DNA of 64,000 bases from Prostheceraeus crozeri (Eukaryota > Platyhelminthes > Polycladida > Euryleptidae), in the NCBI GenBank assembly GCA_907163375.1, contig CAJQUW010001845.1, positions 124,001 to 188,000 of the forward strand. Reading direction: 5' to 3'. Positions 10,901-21,200 of the stretch are shown piece after piece. The notes under the pieces were generated by a model. That model searched no databases and was not told where the DNA came from. It saw only the letters and a program-made list of their open reading frames with translations. Position 1 is the first letter of the stretch, and each line of letters opens with the position of its first letter. The translations under genes were made by a program, and so were the position numbers.

Positions 10901-13528
10901 TTGCGTTGCTAGTTCACACAAGAATTTCATTGAAAAGTTTCTCTCCTGAAGATGATTCAAACAAATTAGTACAGGTATAAGTAATTGCATTAATTACGTT
11001 CCGTCCTTTTAAAGCGACGGTATATGTCAATTGATTGAGTATTTTGACGGCAAAATAGCTTTCTCTATCGAGTTTCATCAAACACCCAATTTTTTATGTA
11101 ATGACCTGTTTATGTAAAGAAAGTCATTTTTTCAACAACTTAAATAGAAAAATCTTCTTTTTTCAGAAATTGGATAATATTGGATTTGGTCAAAAACGCC
11201 AAATAGAACGTGAAAAGGAAGAGGTGAGTCAGAATGTTTCTATACTGGACGTATTGGTAAACCTGATGAAAATCTATTAAGTGCATGAAAATCTGAGCTT
11301 CAGGATTTCATTGATGTAAATTTATAAAGATGTGTACTACACTTTGCACTTTACAGCAGAAATATCCGGCTCTTGAGTCATTGTGACCGGCAGATTTTCT
11401 GCTATCAGGCTTGGATAATTCCAATTACATGAACCAAAATTTCTGTCAAATTCCATGAGTTGATATGGAAGCGCAAACTGTATGTTAGTACGCAGCAATC
11501 GAAAATAGTTGCATAATCGTTTCTTGAGATTGTCTGAAGATTTTGTTTAAGAGAAGAATTTTCTTCATAACAGGTGGAAGCAGGGATCGCAATTTTCCGG
11601 TTTTTCCGTTTTTTTGCGAAATTAATCTAATGTAAATATTTCATATGCATTCAACCCCTGGTTTTTCCCGATTTTCCGGTTTTTTTGCGAAATTAATCTA
11701 ATGTAAATATTTCATATTTATGCATTCAACCCCTGGTTTTTCCCGATTTTCCGGGTTTTTTGCGAAATTAATCTAATGTAAATATATTCATATTTATGCA
11801 TTCAACCCCTGGTTTTTCCCGATTTTCCGGGTTTTTTGCGAAATTAATCTAATGTAAATATATTCATATTTATGCATTCAACCCCTGGTTTTTCCCGATT
11901 TTCCGGTTTTTTTGCGAAATTAATCTAATGTAAATATATTCATATTTATGCATTCAACCCCTGGATTTTCCCGATTTTCCGGGTTTTTTCTTGGGTGAAT
12001 TGCAATGCCTGGGTGGAAGCATGCACCAGCCATTTCAAAACACGACATAGTGACATTATTGAAAACTGCGTAGCTAATGCGCAGGAAGAAATATAAAGTG
12101 AAACAAACATGTTAATGGAAATTCCTAGAATAAAATAATTCTTGTAGACTCCAGAGAGGAGAAATGAAATTAAGGCCCGAAAGAAGTCCGCAATGTTTAA
12201 GACGTTTTAAGACAATGTTTCAAGGTCTATATTTCAGAAACTCAGTGGGGCTGTTCTCTTCTTTGAGGCAAATGATGAGGCACTGTCATGAAGCGTAGCT
12301 CTAAATTAGTGCATGAGAGAATCACAAGAAAGTACTCTGGCAGTTATGTTGATGTTGAGAGATGTAAACTAGGCCTGCTGATGATTCCTGAAATTGGATG
12401 AAATAGCAGCTATTCAGGTGTGTTCCTTTTTTCAACTGAGGATGCAACTCAATATTTGATTATTCTATTCACAAAAGCACTCAACTGATGATCTCGGTGA
12501 ATGTCTTTAACATGAAGCTGATCGGCAATTATGGGTTTATCTCCCACACGTTTTCAAATTTGTCTAAAATCGGTAAAAATGATCCAGTCGTGAGCCAACT
12601 TCAGATACAAGTGAAGTTGAGGATGCTTTCTATCAACATAAAAAATTGGTGGTTTTGCCTTGCGAACTTGGTTAAGTGCTTGGCCTTGGGATCTTTCAGT
12701 CTAGAGGTCGAGTTCCGAGTGTCATTAAAAGTCGTCAGTAATTATTAAAGATCACAACGCTCCAGATTAAAGTCTGACTGTGTCATCACCGTCCAAGCCC
12801 CCAGTAAAGGCAGGTAGTGACTTTAAACCATTCATTCAACATACATGAAAGTTGTGCAGATCGGAGAAGTACTTTTGAATTACGCCAGGTGATAATAACT
12901 TGATGTGTAGCGATGTCAGTAGTTCAAGAACAATAATCACATCTCAATTCAATCTTTCACACCTTTTTTAGTCAACTATTTTTCTGTAGGAGATCTAGCC
13001 TATGCCATTGCCCCTTTACAAGTTGTCGGGAAATGAATTTGTTGACCTCAGGTGCTGTCTGCTCAGAATACGCCGAACAGATGAAGTCATTGTTTGAGAA
13101 AAAGCGTCTACCACAAGATCCACTGACATCACTGCACTTCGTGTTGTCGTCTCTCATCATCAATCAAAAAGTACGATTTGCACAATTCTTTTCATGTGAG
13201 TGAAAAATGTCCTCATTTACGTGGACCTGAAGTTTTGTGGCGAGTGAATCATTCATACGAATTTTGGACAAATTTGAAAACATGAGGGAGAGATAGCCAA
13301 TTAATTTGTTTTCATTATCTTCAAACTCGATCTGAAATTTCTTTTAACTCATTTCCAGATGCTGAATGCAATGGCAGCCACACATTCTGCAGAGGTGAAT
13401 TCAAAATGTTATCACTGATATTGCTACAGACGATAAATATGTCATTTTACTTTCAGATGGAAAATTCATCAGTTGTTGAAGAGGAAGAGAAGATACCGAA
13501 GATGAAGAAAAAGAAGATCTCGAACTGA
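4902..13528 (+). CDS. DDX49: DDX49/Dbp8 DEAD-box RNA helicase, 5'-incomplete, eight exons
   Basis: ATP-dependent RNA helicase of the DDX49 (yeast Dbp8) family, a nucleolar factor known for small-subunit pre-rRNA processing. Exons: 4902-4978, 5875-6200, 7895-8155, 8404-8611, 8671-8762, 11167-11223, 13359-13394, 13457-13528; every junction has GT-AG ends and keeps frame, giving about 375 residues. Seen in order: the end of motif Ia (RELAYQ), GG, motif Ib (TPGRLADH), motif II as DEVD instead of DEAD, motif III (SAT), motif IV (VIVFTN), motif V ([11 protein letters not shown]) and motif VI ([11 protein letters not shown]). The stretches [29 protein letters not shown] and [12 protein letters not shown] follow human DDX49 from memory. 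The tail is shorter than in human DDX49 and ends in a Lys-rich stretch (KMKKKKISN). The Q motif and Walker A exons were not found in 1-4901. Expression and exact exon ends are inferred. Confidence 0.88.
5078..5821. mobile_element. hAT-like MITE in DDX49 intron
   Basis: The ends are CATTGTTGCCACAGCGGC and, on the opposite strand, CAGTGTTGCCACAGCGGC. CAGTG termini suit hAT. Flanks read GCTATGAAT on the left and CTATGATC on the right, an imperfect duplication. About 744 bp with no open frame of note. Confidence 0.68.
5875..6200 (+). CDS. DDX49: DDX49 exon b (motifs Ib, II, III)
   Basis: The acceptor is CACCCACAG and the donor GTAAGA follows the AAA codon at 6198-6200. It encodes [11 protein letters not shown], then [11 protein letters not shown] (DEVD at 6003-6014), then [11 protein letters not shown] content is visibly higher than in the flanking introns. 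Confidence 0.92.
6270..6610 (-). mobile_element. tRNA-derived SINE
   Basis: On the minus strand the head contains box A TAGCTTAGTTGG and box B GTGTTCGAGCC at tRNA-like spacing (about 6605-6540). The body runs toward lower coordinates; its 3' limit is uncertain. Confidence 0.55.
6785..7380 (-). mobile_element. LINE ORF2 3' end (RNase H and zinc knuckle)
   Basis: Two overlapping minus frames carry the end of a non-LTR retrotransposon ORF2. One has the RNase H stretch [17 protein letters not shown]. The other has [20 protein letters not shown] and the zinc knuckle CPVCG...HLLWSCP. This arrangement is typical of RNase-H-bearing LINEs such as the I/Jockey/LOA groups. The change of frame between the two parts shows a frameshift, and the 5' part is missing. 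GC is higher than in the surrounding DDX49 intron. Confidence 0.72.
7895..8155 (+). CDS. DDX49: DDX49 exon c (start of helicase C domain)
   Basis: The acceptor is GATATTTCAG and the donor GTGAGA. 87 codons in phase 0. Contains [16 protein letters not shown] (motif IV) and VVLHSFLNQ, which parallels the VALHSMMKQ of human DDX49. Confidence 0.9.
8404..8611 (+). CDS. DDX49: DDX49 exon d (motifs V and VI)
   Basis: The acceptor is CATGTTTCAG and the donor GTAAAT. Encodes [15 protein letters not shown], then [15 protein letters not shown] and AITLVNQFE. Ends with one base of a Glu codon. Confidence 0.92.
8671..8762 (+). CDS. DDX49: DDX49 exon e (C-terminal helical region)
   Basis: The acceptor is GTCATTTCAG and the donor GTAATT follows ATG. 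Completes a Glu codon with the previous exon, then reads [14 protein letters not shown]...[10 protein letters not shown]. This parallels the human segment ending VRRECEIKL. Confidence 0.82.
8763..11166. other. DDX49 intron, nothing recognised
   Basis: A 2.4-kb intron with only chance frames such as 10585-10977. No transposon ends or tRNA-like parts recognised. Confidence 0.45.
11167..11223 (+). CDS. DDX49: DDX49 exon f
   Basis: A 57-bp phase-0 exon between TTTTTTCAG and [26 protein letters not shown] parallels human FDEKKEINKRK, so it sits at the expected place in the protein. Confidence 0.78.
11591..11995. repeat. minisatellite, about 75-bp unit, 5.4 copies
   Basis: The unit contains GCGAAATTAATCTAATGTAA, then TTTATGCATTCAACCCCTGG and TTTTTCCCGATTTTCCGG. 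Five near-identical copies differ mainly by a 4-5-base indel around TTTATG. It lies in the DDX49 intron between exons f and g. Confidence 0.9.
12525..13306. mobile_element. long-TIR MITE, copy 1, carrying a SINE
   Basis: The left end TTTATCTCCCACACG and right end ATGAGGGAGAGATAGCC are inverted. Both arms share CAAATTTGTC..., and the copy at 61176-61792 has the same arms and middle. A SINE sits inside at about 12649-12833. Flanks show CAATTA on both sides. Confidence 0.66.
12649..12833 (+). mobile_element. SINE family 1, copy a
   Basis: Shares GGTTAAGTGCTTGGCC (box A region), AGAGGTCGAGTTCC (box B) and the 3' block GTCATCACCGTCCAAGCCCC with the copies at 24182 and 62624. Confidence 0.72.
13359..13394 (+). 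CDS. DDX49: DDX49 exon g (36-bp micro-exon)
   Basis: A phase-0 exon of 12 codons ([12 protein letters not shown]) between ATTTCCAG and GTGAAT. No family motif; called from splice sites and frame only. Confidence 0.55.
13457..13528 (+). CDS. DDX49: DDX49 terminal exon with stop
   Basis: The acceptor is TTACTTTCAG. 23 codons of acidic then basic residues ([16 protein letters not shown]) and a TGA at 13526-13528. A Lys-rich end suits a nucleolar RNA-binding protein, but this is inference. The intron before it is only 62 bp. Confidence 0.65.
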   Translation: MENSSVVEEEEKIPKMKKKKISN

Positions 13529-14074
13529 TAACGTTCTTAATGAATGTAAATATGAAAGTGTAAATACAACAATGAAGGTCACATCGAATTTTTATCTTAA
13601 ATTAGGCAATTAGGCAAATTTTAGCCAATATTAGAAAATTAGGCAATTGAGCATAGAATGATTGGTAGCTTATATAGTAGGCCTGTAGTGAGATGCGTGA
13701 CGATGCCTACATGAAGTCGTAGTCGTTTTATTAACCTCATCGGTATGGCTTTACATATGCCATCGACCATACATGATGACAAGGCACAGGGCACCGATAA
13801 GGCTCGTCAAGGGAAAATTTATTTCCTGTTTAATTTTTTAATAAAGCTTTGAGTGCTACGAGCTCTATAGCTTTTCGTTAAGTTGATTCACTAACATCTC
13901 GGGCCTGACACGTCTCCATCGCATGAAAGAATGACGCCACCAGGCATGTAGCATGGATTAATCTGGCCTTATTGACAGATAATTTGACCACATGCATCAA
14001 GACTGCACTTGTCAAATTCCATCCTTGAATTGCAAATGATGCATAGTACCGCTAGCCATGAAGAAAGCAAGATA
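13529..14074. other. DDX49 3' flank
   Basis: AT-rich 3' untranslated and intergenic sequence with a candidate AATAAA at 13840. Nothing else recognised. Confidence 0.5.
13840..13845 (+). terminator. candidate DDX49 polyadenylation signal
   Basis: AATAAA lies 312 bp after the DDX49 stop in AT-rich sequence with no other gene before the pogo element at 14075. It is the clearest hexamer I noticed in this 3' flank; use is inferred. Confidence 0.4.
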
Positions 14075-14495
14075 CCATAAAACCTCTATTTGAACGGTAC
14101 CTCTAATATAACGGCAGTCTAGAGGAGGAGTTCAAATATTGAATGGCACCCTCTAATTGAACGTCACCTCTAATTTAACGACACTGATGAATTCATCTCC
14201 TACATCAATTACATGACTGAAATATCTTCTGCAAAACGTGTAAAACAGGAAAATAGTTTGTAGAATGCCATGGAGCTATTTTTAGAGGCTGGGAAGTCCC
14301 ATTCAATGGAGTTGCATCGTATTTATTTTTCGACACTGGGAAATCCTATTCTATCGAGTTACATAGTATCTATTTTTCGACACTGGGAAGTCGCACTCCC
14401 AGACTCATTCCTATTCGTCAATTCTGTATTATTGTAGAAGCTTACCGGATATTTTAACTTTCGCAGCTCGATAAGATCACAGAAATTCGGCAGCC

Positions 14496-16099
14496 ATGTC
14501 TAGCAGCTCTGACACTGAAGATGTGACCCCTACAAAGCGGAGAAATTACGGTATACCTTTCAAACTTGAAGTTGTTGCATACTTTGCATGAAGTTGTTGA
14601 AACACAACAAATCAAAGGCTGCGAAAGACAAGAAGGTCGATCGTACATGCATCCAACAGTGGACGGAGCAGAAAGCACACCTTGAGGCTCAGTTGAAGGC
14701 GTCTTCATCTTCTATCTCATCAACTAAGCGACTCCAAGGTGCCGGACGCCCTTTGAAGGACAAGGAATTCGACGAGAAGCTCATCTGTTGGGTTCGTCAG
14801 CAACGACAGAAAAAGCTCCGCGTCAGCCGCACGATAATCCAGAAACAGTCACTCGCTTTGTCGACAGACGAGGATTTCAAAGCGAGCAACGGCTGGTTGG
14901 AAAAGTTTTCACTTCGCCACAACTTGGTCTCACGCCGCCCTACAAAAACCTGTCAGAAAGAGCCGGAACAGTACTCAAAGCTTGTCGGAACGGGAGGTTC
15001 ATGTTCATGTTCATGATTGATATGAGGAGATGCCCACTCGACTTTAGTCATATTTAAACGTATTGCCTGACCTGTGCCATTCGCCCTTGATACTGTCCTG
15101 AGAGACGAAACGCGTCGGGTAACGCTAAATAATCGTCGTAAAAGAGGGAGAGATTGCTTTTTCTGTTTTCCAGAACAGCACGCCGAGAAGATCGTGAATT
15201 ACATTTTGTTCGTCGAACAGTGCCGTCTTACCTCCAACTATACCTACATCTTTGCTGCCGACGAGACGGCCGTCTACTTGGACTACTCAAGCAGCCTTAC
15301 CGTTGAAAGTAAGGGAGTCCGAGAGGTCCCGGTGAAGACTGCCGGTCATGACAAGTTACATGTTACTGTCATGCTGACCGCTCGATCCGATGGATATAAA
15401 TGTCGACCGTACGTTCTACTCCCGAACAAGCGACCAAATAAGGAGATCGCCGCCAAGTTCAAGAACACGCTCCATCTGTGTTGGGCCGGCTGCACGTTCT
15501 TCAATGACGATCTGACTTCTGAGTTTCAACAGAATATCATCGGTTCTTCAATGTATAGCAAGCGCCTGCTGGCCTGGGACTCATACCATTGTCACATTAG
15601 TGATACCACCAAGAAGCAATTGAAGAAACTACAGATTGACGTGGCTGTGATTCCAGGCGGGTGGACCAAATTCATACAGGCCCCCGACGTCTACTGGAAT
15701 GCCCTATTCAAGACCAAAGTCAGACAGTTCTACGAGAATTGGATGTTGCACGGCGAGAAGAGCTACACCAAATCCGGCAACATGCGAGCGCCATCAATGG
15801 AAGTATACTTGAAATAGATTGTCGATGCCTGGTATCAGCTGCCGAAGGATCTGATCATCAAGTCATCCAAAGGATGCGGACTGACCAACGCTCTCGACGG
15901 TTCGGAGGATTGCCAGATCCATTGTTTCAAGCCAGACTCGGACGGTTCAATTCAGACTGGTTTGCAACTTCTCCGGCAAGCCCTATCCAATGCTGGTGTC
16001 GAACGTGGAATCAATCAGAACTTTGACGATGATGCTGAAGGTGATGCGAATGACGAGGACAGCTACAACAGCGACGTGTCACTTGATTTTCACAAGTGA
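14496..16099 (+). pseudogene. pogo transposase (CENP-B type HTH plus DDE), lightly broken
   Basis: Start MSSSSDTEDVTPTKRRNYG at 14496. The HTH region includes KHNKSKAAKDKKVD and CIQQW, then the second HTH region GWLEKFSLRHNLVSRR. The DDE core has AADETAVYLD (first Asp), LLAWDSYHCH (second) and QAPDVYWN (third, 35 residues later), followed by an acidic tail ending SLDFHK at 16096. Three lesions are visible: a small frameshift near 14580, an insert of about 195 bp at 14975-15169, and an in-frame TAG at 15815. The insert plus its duplication totals 207 bp, a multiple of three, so the frame is the same on both sides. The long open stretches indicate a young copy. Confidence 0.9.
14975..15169 (+). 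mobile_element. small insert in pogo transposase with Penelope-like tail motif
   Basis: Flanked by CCGGAACAGTAC (14963-14974) and CCAGAACAGCAC (15170-15181), a 12-bp duplication with two differences. It contains CTTGATACTGTCCTGAG then GACGAAACGCGTCGG, resembling tail motifs at 55.2 and 57.5 kb. The alternative is a short intron with acceptor TTTTCTGTTTTCCAG and donor GTTCATG at 14997, which also keeps frame. Confidence 0.5.
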
Positions 16100-16380
16100 G
16101 TTTGTGATTTCTAACCAATGATTACCGGTAACCTGTGTTTGTTAACTTTTGTCAAATAGATATATATGCAGAGTTCTAATGTTACATGTTTTCAATTTTC
16201 ATCTATAAAATTTACAGATTTAAGATAAAAATTACTGAAAATTTCATCTCTAAATTCTGATCAGCTGGTCGAAAAATAGAACGGCACTCTCTAATTGAAT
16301 GGCACCTCTAATTAAACGGCAGTGCGGGGAAAGATTTGAAAAATAGAGCGGCATGCCGTTCAAATAGAGGTTTTACGGTA

Positions 16381-18135
16381 ATTAAATGAAATTCAATTAA
16401 TATTCATTCCTATCTTAACTTTCTGTTAGCAATTATGTTATTTTTACAGTATGAAAAATGCCTGCAACTACTTTAGAGCGCAAGTTATCTAGCTTACGAT
16501 CCTTTTCATCATCTTAGCAACAACATAGCCAACACAAGAAAGCAGGGTAGAATCTGATGACTTCTGCGTTCGTCACTTAAGCTTGCACTAGCCCGCGGTG
16601 CTGGATAAGGTTTGGAAAGCTTGGATTAATATTTTTCAGGATCCCAGGCATCCAACCGCATGAGGACCTTAAGGAGCTAGGCTTGAAAGCTGCTGAAAGA
16701 TTTGTTTGAAATTCTTGTTCAGCGGCCTCGACGTCTTCTACCGCTTTTATAAAGTGAGACTTCAATGTCACCAGGTTATTGCATCGTCATGCTTCAAGTA
16801 ATACTTATAATTATAGTTTCGAATGAGATATTGAATCAATTGGAGTAATTTTTGACTGCCCCAGCCGAACTAGTTCGAATTTTCTCAAAAACAATTTAGA
16901 ATCGAAGCTCCGCACGTCCCTAGCCTACATGTTAGACACTCATCGTATGACCAACAGGCATGATCATTAGTGCGGTCTGGTTAAGCATTTGTTAGTGATG
17001 GAGAAGCACTTCATCTGGTAGATGTGCTGTAAATACTTCAGATATCTAATAACCATTGGTCCTAAGCGTACGCAAAGAGAAGTGAATGGAAATATAGTGA
17101 ACATTTTGAATTCAAATTTCAAACTAAGGAATCTTTTAGGATTGATGCCCTAGACAGTCAAAAATCTCTTGTAGCTTACTCTAAACTCTCTCATGAATCG
17201 CAAATTTTGGAAAGAGTTAATTCAAAACGTAGTTGTCGAACTCGAAGATATACCGGATCCTTAATGTCGATTATGATTTGCAGACCATTGGTCACATCAT
17301 CTGTCGAATACATGTATAGCAAAAGTTGATTAAAAGATGAAAATATAGCAAACGTTGATGAAGCTGAAGCACTTGTATTGAGACAATAGGCCTATATTAC
17401 TCGGGGGGGGAGGAGGAAGAGGAATTAATTATGAGAAACGGGAATGCATGCAAATATCATTCGGAAAACTAGATAGGGCGAAACGTAGCTTAATTAAGAT
17501 CCAGATTCAAATATCCCATTTATAGCAAAACAACAATTAGCAAGCATACATTGATCTATATTTAGACTGAGACTCGGACTTCTTAAAGAATATTTTCACA
17601 GCCATATTCCAATCTATGTCTTAATCTATCAACAATTCGCAACTCGTGCGCATCAAATTCTCTCTCCAGGGGTTAGCAAATCAGGGGCATCACGACAGCT
17701 GATGTCAGAGTTAAATAAAATAGCGATGCATGGACACGGGCAGTTTCCTCATATACAAAATAGTAGAAATCATGAATTGAAAAATATCACACTAATGTTT
17801 GCTGAATGGACGGTTATGTTGTGTAAGGAGAGTCTTTGACGAAGGAAGAATTGGACACCACGAGGTACAGTCTTCAACATGCTTGGAAAAGGGGAGTAGG
17901 CACATCTATGAAGGAAGGACCAGAAGAAAGCAATCACTGAGATTGAAGACAGAGGCCCAGCCTCTGACCTTTGGTCGAGTGTTGGAAAATATACTAGTTG
18001 ACAACGCAAGTCGCATCTGATTGGAACTTGTACTCGAAAAAAGAATAGATAATATCGTCTAGGTTGATTTGATAAAGGCCTTTGACTTCATCTTCACTTT
18101 TGTGTTGAGGTATCTTTGGAAAAATTCGTTTGCAA
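16381..18135. other. intergenic, 3' flank of the coiled-coil gene
   Basis: AT-rich with chance frames only. A G-run of nine followed by AGGAGGAAGAGG lies near 17403. Confidence 0.4.
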
Positions 18136-18201
18136 TCAATCGCGGACGGGGATTTGCGCAGGTGACGATCGCATGCTTCCACGGCTATGTGGTCGACTGT
18201 T
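18136..18201 (-). CDS. coiled-coil gene probable terminal exon
   Basis: Acceptor CGCTTGCAG; 21 codons then TGA, phase 0 with exon 12. Reads NSRPHSRGSMRSSPAQIPV.. which continues the Ser/Arg-rich composition of exon 12. Called from splice site, phase and composition only. Confidence 0.55.
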   Translation of the reverse strand, partial: NSRPHSRGSMRSSPAQIPVRD

Positions 18202-21200
18202 CTGCAAGCGAAAAAATGGCAAAGTTAGAAAAGAAATCGTGAAATTAGCATTGATGGCCTTTGACCTCTATTGAATGACCTGACATAATTGAATTAGTTT
18301 TTTGCTACTAAACTAATCGCACATCTAAAATCGCATCAACAGCAATCCTACGCAGGATTTACAATAGCTAAAAGAAAATTTCTAATAAGAAAGCATCTAC
18401 AAAGAATTCCTAAAAGATGCATTAACCAATACTTATTCAAAAGATCTGTAGCGGAAGAGAAAGAAGATGAATATTGTGAATTTTAAACAAAAATTTATGT
18501 ACAATGTGAGTCAATGAGATCTTCAGTTTGAAGTTTGGTTGTTTCATTTTTCTTCCACCAAATAATCTTTGAATGGAGACTTCTAAATAAGTGTGAGATG
18601 CCGCTATACATCAATGGACTTACTTAAATGCTTCAACTGATGCATCAAATTGAAAAAGTGATTGAAATTAGAATAATTAGATTAGTTATGTAACTCTAAA
18701 GCGTAACACATAGTAATTACAAAACTTGAGAGAGTGAGAGACGTGAAGGATTTAAGCAATTCCTATTCAGACCAGCGGAATATACTATCAATAGATCGCT
18801 TACAACTCTTGATTTGTATGGACTAAAAGCAATTAGTTGAAGAAATGATGAACGCCATGCCATTTAATGTATGCAAATAATATGTTTAAGACAGAGAAAA
18901 TTATACCAGGTTGATTCAATGTACGCGACGTAACTTCGTATCAATACAGTTCATAGCACACAAATATTAGGCATTACACACGGAAGTCATCCATGAGCCA
19001 TCCAATTTTAACATCAGGTGTTATTCACAACTTAAGGACCGAAAAAACTATTGCCGCAACTGAATAATTTGTATACCATAAAACAATTTCATCAACTTAT
19101 AAAAAATCTAACTCGAACTTTAGGTAGCGAAGTATACACGAAGCTCTATTCTGTTGATAAACTTATAAACTTTTCTATCGCGTGCTTCTTCAGTCAAATT
19201 TGCAACGGAACACGAAATTTCATAATTTCACGCACATCAGGAGATGGGCCCCTGCTTTGCCATTTTTTCGGGGAGCTATCGTCCGGACGTGGTTATTATC
19301 TCTAAAATGTAAATTAGTACGCAATTACCTGTAATTTTCAGAGTTTTCTGGTCTAGTGATGGACTTTGCATTAGAAACACTTCGGATCGGATAACCCTTC
19401 TCTGCTCTGTAATGCTTCAAACCGCTTTGGATGCCCCATATTGATTTGAGTGGACCTTGTGGCCAGATTAACATTTTGACGTCACCAGCTTATTATGAAT
19501 TTATTTCACAAGACGTAGCACAAGATCATCATCAAGAACAGGAGTTTTCAGTGCATATCGAAATGGGAAACTTAAGGCCTCTTTAAATGAACGAATAGGC
19601 CGAGACTTTGAAATCACAGAATCATAGTGAAGATGAATAAACATGTGCAACATTTCACCGTTCATGTAGTGAAAGAAAGAGACTCTTGAAACCTGGAGTT
19701 CTGTTCATCAATTAGCTCTATAATTGTTTTGTGATTTCGAAATAAATAATTTAAAAAAATCGCCTACTTCATCTTGGCACCAAATAGACTTTAAAATGAC
19801 AAGGAGAACTCTCAGATGAAGGAGTTTCGACCAAAGCATCACAGACTAACACAAAACTAAATTCAGCTTAACACGATTGCTTTTCATGTGAGATATAAGC
19901 ATTCTTTGACTCACCATTCGCATTTTCTCTGAGAGATTGTCGACAGATCCGTTATGTCTATCGCTACGCATGGACGGCAAAGAAGCATCGCTTCGTGATT
20001 TCTTGGAATCCATATCGAAGGTACCAGTAGGTGTTCGATTTCGTACACCGAGTCCTCCGAAGGTGATATCCTGCTGAAAAGTAGTCAAAGGGTAATTTCA
20101 GCTTGCAATTGAAGCTGTTCAACTTTGTATGAAAATGATGACGTCCGGTAGGACATGAATTATAATCATATATTCATCAAAAGTTATTTTATGCAATCAT
20201 TTCATTGTTCTTCTATAAATAAAAACCAATTATGAACGGAAACATGTCATTGAGACACTTTGTTTGTTCATTTTGTGAATAAACTAAAATTCTTTTCGAG
20301 ACTGAAAGTTTTTCATATTTGCTTCATTTCCATGTGTTAATATAGCAAGTTTGAAAATAGTTACAACCGAAAGTAATTGATCAGCAAGTGCTCAGGATCT
20401 ATACTTGATTTTGCTTTGACCGATGTAATTTCGGTACTTCTATTCTTCCCCACATTTTCGTTGTTGACAACCTTGAGGAGTGCTGCACCGTCAGCGAACT
20501 TCTCTTGCTCCTAGGTGCAGTCTCACTACCGTCGCAAAAGCATTGAGTGTGTAAAATTCCTCTGGTTTGTAGTACATTTACAGCACTTGCTTTGCCGTTC
20601 ACTGTAACTGCAGTGTAGAGAATCAATCCCACGAAGTTCATGATCACAACACAGCTTTATGCTGCATTCTAACTGCCCAGGGGTCAAGTAGGACTTCTCA
20701 GTGGTGTTGCACTATCACTTACTGACAGATCAAGTCTATTCTAAATTCAACGTGACTTAGTTTGACGAAATTCGATGAATTTGGAAACATTGGGAAATGT
20801 GGGGGGAGGAAGATTAGAAGAACTATAATTTCTTATGAATCTGACTGGCAAGATGTTGAGTGATTGATTCTACGAGTGCCCTATCAAGCCTCATTGAGTG
20901 ATATGAGAGCAGTTTCTCTATTTAGCACAATTCGAAGAATATGCAGAGTGCTTGGATTTGTTAAATCATTGACTATACTTCCATGTACGTATATTCGTCA
21001 ATCAAACAGCGCTGCTACTGTAATCTGAATAATTAAGTAGTATGAAATATCAACTCAAAGAAATGCAGCGAGAGACGCAGAGATTCCATCGCTCGAACTG
21101 AATAGACCTCCGTTTATTTGTGGGCGGAAGTGATACATTTCAAGTGAACAATGCTCTGTCAACTATCGCATGTCGATCCCGAGCGGGGATGTTTGTGTTC

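Larger units (their letters stand above)
14075..16378 (+). mobile_element. pogo-type (Tc1/mariner superfamily) transposon, nearly complete
   Basis: Inverted ends of 23 bp differ at one base (CCRTAAAACCTCTATTTG...) and sit between TA dinucleotides (14073-14074, 16379-16380), as pogo/mariner insertion requires. Sub-terminal repeats of the phrase CTCTAATT(G/T)AACGG occur at both ends. The inside carries one transposase gene and is clearly more GC-rich than the surroundings. The element separates the convergent 3' ends of DDX49 and the coiled-coil gene. Confidence 0.93.

Noticed and set aside
10585-10980. 131-codon + frame in a DDX49 intron
   Set aside because: Does not fit the DDX49 protein between exons e and f and has no motif.
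12990-13170. Possible extra DDX49 exon
   Set aside because: The stretch matches the inside of the long-TIR MITE at 61540-61680, so it is repeat sequence.
20402-20647. 82-codon minus frame with a hydrophobic, signal-peptide-like start
   Set aside because: Lies in an intron of the coiled-coil gene, no family match, and no supporting context.
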